Below the pieces are notes generated by a model. That model was not told where the DNA came from, did no database searches, and worked only from the letters and a program-made list of their open reading frames with translations. From Dallia pectoralis (taxonomy: Eukaryota; Chordata; Actinopteri; Esociformes; Umbridae), in NCBI GenBank assembly GCA_029465975.1, contig CM055741.1, positions 6,909,903 through 6,973,902 of the forward strand: a stretch of DNA of 64,000 nt, read 5' to 3'. Position 1 is the first letter of the stretch; every line of letters begins with the position of its first letter. Of this stretch, positions 61,201 to 64,000 are shown piece after piece. The translations under genes and the position numbers were made by a program.

Positions 61201-63787
61201 GGCCCCCGTCCGGCCCGCCCACCCGCACCCGGACACGGCTTCCCACTCATCAAACGCAAGGTAACACGCGCGGATGGATTCTAACGTGATGTCAAGCAGT
61301 CAACGGTTTCCATCACAACTACTCGACCGGCGCCAGAATAACCCGCTGTGTGCCCGCGATCTCCAGGTGCAGTCGGACCAGTTCGTCCCGATGGACGACA
61401 TCCATGGAGAGATGTCAGACCTGGAGAAGCAGCTGGACGAGCTGGAGCAACGTGGGGTGGAGCTGGAGAGGAAACTCCGAGACAACCCCAGTGGTAACTA
61501 ACCCGCCAGTGTTTCCGCTCCTCTGGCTATCATGCGTCTGCGCTTACAGAGATCACATGGGGGTGATATTTTGCACATCTGTGGTGTTATGTTGTCATAG
61601 TGATGTTTCCGTGCCGTTGTAGGTGAAGAGGAGGAGACTCTGCTCATAGACTGGTTCACTCTGATCCATGAGAAACACCTCCTGGTTCGCCGTGAGCAGG
61701 AGCTAGTCTACATGTACGTGCAGCCGGCTCCACCCGGGCCCGCAGGACCAATTGGTTACAGTGTTTTTGAGGATTTTGCGATATTTTCATTTGTTTATTT
61801 ATGTTCTCAAATGACAGGGCCAAGCAGCAGAATTTGGAGGAAAGGCAGGCGGACGTGGAGTACGAGCTGAGGTGTCTACTGAACAGGCCAGGTTTGTTAC
61901 CTCACGTCGATCCTCAATTGGATCCTTGGTTGCTAACGACCTAGTTCCGTTTCCTGTTTCCCCTTTGGTATTAAAGGCGCTGAATTATTTTGAAATGGAA
62001 TTGCTATTAAAGAATTCCTGAAAGCGTTAAGGGATTTGGCATTTTCCCTATTTCTCTTTCTCTGGGTCGACGCAGAGAAAGACTGGACTGAGGAAGACAA
62101 GGGTAGGGAGCAGGAGCTGATGAAGGAGTTGGTCACCGTCATCGAACAGCGGAATCAAATAATCAACAACATGGATCAGGACAGGCAGAGGTAATTAATC
62201 GCACATTTAGATAAATATAGGCTAGATGATTTGGTGACCTCCTATATCTGCGTGACGTCAGATAGATGATTTGGTGACCTCCTATATCTGCGTGACGTCA
62301 GATAGATGATTTGGTGACCTCCTATATCTGCGTGACGTCAGATAGATGATTTGGTGACCTCCTATATCTGCGTGACGTCAGATAGATGATTTGGTGACCT
62401 CCTATATCTGCGTGACGTCAGATAGATGATTTGGTGACCTCCTATATCTGCGCGACGTCAGATAGATGATTTGGTGACCTCCTATATCTGCGCGACGTCA
62501 GATAGATGATTTGGTGACCTCCTATATCTGCGCGACGTCAGATAGATGATTTGGTGACCTCCTATATCTGCGCGACGTCAGATAGATGATTTGGTGACCT
62601 CCTATATCTGCGCGACGTCAGATAGATGATTTGGTGACCTCCTATATCTGCGCGACGTCAGATAGATGATTTGGTGACCTCCTATATCTGCGCGACGTCA
62701 GATAGATGATTTGGTGACCTCCTATATCTGCGCGACGTCAGATAGATGATTTGGTGACCTCCTATATCTGCGCGACGTCAGATAGATGATTTGGTGACCT
62801 CCTATATCTGCGCGACGTCAGATAGATGATTTGGTGACCTCCTATATCTGCGCGACGTCAGATAGATGATTTGGTGACCTCCTATATCTGCGCGACGTCA
62901 GATAGATGATTTGGTGACCTCCTATATCTGCGCGACGTCAGATAGATGATTTGGTGACCTCCTATATCTGCGCGACGTCAGATAGATGATTTGGTGACCT
63001 CCTATATCTGCGCGACGTCAGATAGATGATTTGGTGACCTCCTATATCTGCGCGACGTCAGATAGATGATTTGGTGACCTCCTATATCTGCGCGACGTCA
63101 GATAGATGATTTGGTGACCTCCTATATCTGCGCGACGTCAGATAGATGATTTGGTGACCTCCTATATCTGCGCGACGTCAGATAGATGATTTGGTGACCT
63201 CCTATATCTGCGCGACGTCAGATAGATGATTTGGTGACCTCCTATATCTGCGCGACGTCAGATAGATGATTTGGTGACCTCCTATATCTGCGCGACGTCA
63301 GATAGATGATTTGGTGACCTCCTATATCTGCGCGACGTCAGATAGATGATTTGGTGACCTCCTATATCTGCGCGACGTCAGATAGATGATTTGGTGACCT
63401 CCTATATCTGCGCGACGTCAGATAGATGATTTGGTGACCTCCTATATCTGCGCGACGTCAGATAGATGATTTGGTGACCTTACACTGCTTCTCCAACAGG
63501 GAAGAGGAAGAGGATATGCTGGTCGCCACCATGTTGAAGAAAAAAGGTAAGCCCCACACTGTGTGATATATTTATTAGTGCCTTCCCTTTACCACGCTCT
63601 TCCCTATCCTGACTATTCCGGTCTGTTGTCCCTGATAGATTTCCAGAAGGAGCCGGCAGCAGAAGGCCAGCAGCAGCATAAGAAGAAAGAAAAGAAGTTC
63701 AAGCCCATGAAAGTTCTCAAGAGATTGAGCGTGAGCCAGGGCAAGGGTGGGAGCCCACACAAGGAGAAACCAGAGGACAAGAGCTGA
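49231..63787 (+). CDS. micall1: MICAL-like protein 1, endosomal CH/LIM/bMERB scaffold
   Basis: Sixteen exons: 49231-49373, 54116-54164, 55485-55626, 56401-56501, 57782-57921, 58654-59534, 59627-59699, 59990-60423, 60658-61034, 61123-61260, 61367-61493, 61623-61713, 61818-61891, 62076-62190, 63500-63546, 63639-63787; 1026 aa (human 863), stop TGA 63785-63787. Domains: calponin-homology (about 3-107), LIM zinc fingers (first Cys C166), Pro-rich region with NPF motifs at 59312-59320, 60177-60185 and 61138-61146 (EH-domain ligands), C-terminal bMERB coiled coil (from about residue 827; Rab8/10/13/35-binding in the family). Family knowledge: recruits EHD1 and syndapin to tubular recycling endosomes. 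ATG 49231 is preferred over in-frame 49219 for its context. The exon 5 start is ambiguous (57782 or 57791). Extra length comes mostly from exon 6, which has an 11-copy TPPEET repeat. Confidence 0.95.
50481..51656 (+). mobile_element. hAT-type element in micall1 intron 1
   Basis: The left end CAGGGTACCCGCGGGGTCTT and the right end ...GGAAACCTG are followed or preceded by clusters of AAGTCTTAAA/GGTCTTAAA subterminal motifs on both sides, a familiar fish hAT layout. No matching 8-bp target duplication was found, so one end may be eroded. A broken transposase gene lies inside. Confidence 0.75.
50785..51468 (+). pseudogene. hAT transposase N-terminal fragment with a premature stop
   Basis: An ATG at 50785 opens a frame starting MGKCRFKPTW that stops at an in-frame TGA (50836-50838, codon 18) and then continues open to 51468. 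After the stop come a BED-like zinc finger (CRWCRKSF ... H...KH, about 50878-50955) and a segment up to VVMFDESLNK, which holds the usual first catalytic Asp. The remainder of the catalytic domain and the dimerisation domain are missing. It is therefore an inactive relic inside the hAT element; the function is inferred from family layout only. Confidence 0.7.
52069..52197. repeat. 11-bp array (GATCCCGAGTC), about 11 copies
   Basis: Near-perfect 11-bp units; the translation cycles through frames every 33 bp and is open on both strands (SRSRVDPESIP-type periodic peptides). One CpG (TCGA) per unit. In micall1 intron 1. Confidence 0.95.
52485..52760. repeat. 23-bp minisatellite in micall1 intron 1, about 12 copies
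   Basis: Units of the form TATCAAACTGTTCACTACCTC (with TG or AG before the next unit) from about 52490; TCTTAAAC variants occur at both ends. No coding evidence. Confidence 0.9.
52761..54115. other. Remaining 3' part of micall1 intron 1; no gene seen
   Basis: Unassigned intron sequence with a (GT)n tract near 53291-53308. The phrase GGCATCCCAATTCGCCCGCT near 53588 resembles part of a repeat common in salmonid/pike genomes, recalled only. Confidence 0.4.
54165..55484. other. micall1 intron 2; no gene seen
   Basis: Contains a repeat-like phrase near 54892 (GGGCTGGTCAGAAGTAGTGA) and a short CT tract at 55427-55442. Nothing else recognised. Confidence 0.45.
56769..57028. repeat. 73-bp tandem repeat in micall1 intron 4, about 3.5 copies
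   Basis: Nearly identical copies start at 56769, 56842, 56915 and 56988 (core ATAACCAGCTGGTGTATATA). The rest of intron 4 (57029-57781) is pyrimidine-rich in places and shows no other feature. Confidence 0.93.
58125..58596. repeat. 16-bp minisatellite in micall1 intron 5, about 29 copies
   Basis: Units ACTATGGTACGGGGTC with variants GGGTCC, GGGGTA and GGGTTC that occur in runs, indicating block duplication. The array covers most of intron 5 and ends about 57 bp before the exon 6 acceptor. Periodic open frames (TMVRGHYGTGSLWYGV) are artefacts. Confidence 0.95.
58901..59098 (+). repeat. In-frame 18-bp coding minisatellite in micall1 exon 6
   Basis: Eleven perfect copies of GAGACCACGCCTCCAGAA, encoding tandem ETTPPE, flanked by degenerate copies (58862-58900 and 59099-59190). 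It lies between the LIM domain and the first NPF motif in a region expected to be disordered. The copies are identical at third positions, which indicates recent expansion. Confidence 0.95.
62222..63480. repeat. 40-bp minisatellite filling micall1 intron 14, 31 copies
   Basis: Nearly identical 40-bp units (GATAGATGATTTGGTGACCT then CCTATATCTG then CGYGACGTCA) occupy 1259 of the 1309 intron bases. The first five units read CGTGACGTCA and the other 26 read CGCGACGTCA. The array starts about 31 bp after the exon 14 donor and ends 19 bp before exon 15. Confidence 0.97.
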
Positions 63788-64000
63788 GCGAGGAGTGGAG
63801 AGACCCGGTGCCCTAATGTCCATCACAGAGGAGCACACTAGAGGTAACCAGCAAGATAAATATAAATGAAGAAATGAAGCTGATGGAGGACCAGGAAGAG
63901 AATAAACCCACGCCCAGACTGTCACCGCTGTATTACGTCTGTAATCGATCATTTATTCTCCCGTGCTTCTACTGCAGTGGACTGTTCACATGCGGCTCCC
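63788..64000 (+). promoter_or_regulatory. micall1 3' untranslated region (start)
   Basis: Sequence after the micall1 stop to the window end. AATAAA at 63901-63906 is a possible polyadenylation signal. No further gene seen. Confidence 0.45.

Noticed and set aside
62222..63480. CRISPR-like or satellite centromere array
   Set aside because: There are no spacers, the length is only 1.26 kb, and it is confined to one intron between micall1 exons 14 and 15.

Overview
The window is nuclear DNA of a ray-finned fish (teleost). It holds vertebrate genes with short exons, GT-AG introns, long CA/GT/CT microsatellites, many minisatellites and hAT- and Tc1-type DNA transposon remnants. Several interspersed fragments resemble repeats common in salmonid and pike genomes; this is recalled, not searched, so the species is left open. 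No prokaryotic or organellar features were seen.

Seven genes were reconstructed exon by exon, with phases that close at every junction. In order: the last two coding exons of hook2 (+, 7962-8264); best2, a bestrophin chloride channel (-, 9046-12710, 9 coding exons, 662 aa); get3/asna1, the tail-anchored protein ATPase (-, 15152-18362, 7 exons, 341 aa); ntan1, the N-terminal asparagine amidohydrolase (-, 23146-27413, 10 exons, 308 aa); ddx17, a DEAD-box RNA helicase (+, 27958-36528, 13 exons, 644 aa); gga1, a clathrin adaptor (-, 38694-47660, 17 exons, 648 aa); and micall1, a CH/LIM/bMERB endosomal scaffold (+, 49231-63787, 16 exons, 1026 aa). hook2-best2-get3 matches the human 19p13 neighbourhood, and ddx17, gga1 and micall1 are all on human 22q13.1. 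ntan1 lies between the two blocks. The ntan1/ddx17 and gga1/micall1 pairs are head-to-head with short shared upstream regions. ddx17/gga1 and hook2/best2 are tail-to-tail. gga1 and micall1 both act in endosomal and trans-Golgi traffic; the other neighbours are not a known pathway.

The rest is repeat-rich. The first 8 kb is mostly tandem arrays (34-bp, CT-rich, 66-bp and AT-rich higher-order units). Between get3 and ntan1 lie a hAT deletion derivative with perfect 8-bp target duplications and a 2.26-kb element with ~290-bp inverted termini. gga1 intron 1 holds another hAT element with a perfect 8-bp duplication. micall1 intron 1 holds a broken hAT transposase gene.

The most unusual pattern is that several minisatellites are anchored on splice junctions. 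ntan1 intron 7 is ~85% a 35-bp array whose unit is a copy of the exon 7/intron 7 boundary, giving about 50 decoy donors. A similar array starts at the best2 exon 5 donor. The ddx17 exon 11 acceptor is tandemly copied, and one copy would give an in-frame 15-residue insertion. The ddx17 exon 12 acceptor takes its pyrimidine tract from an array. micall1 intron 14 is ~96% a 40-bp array.
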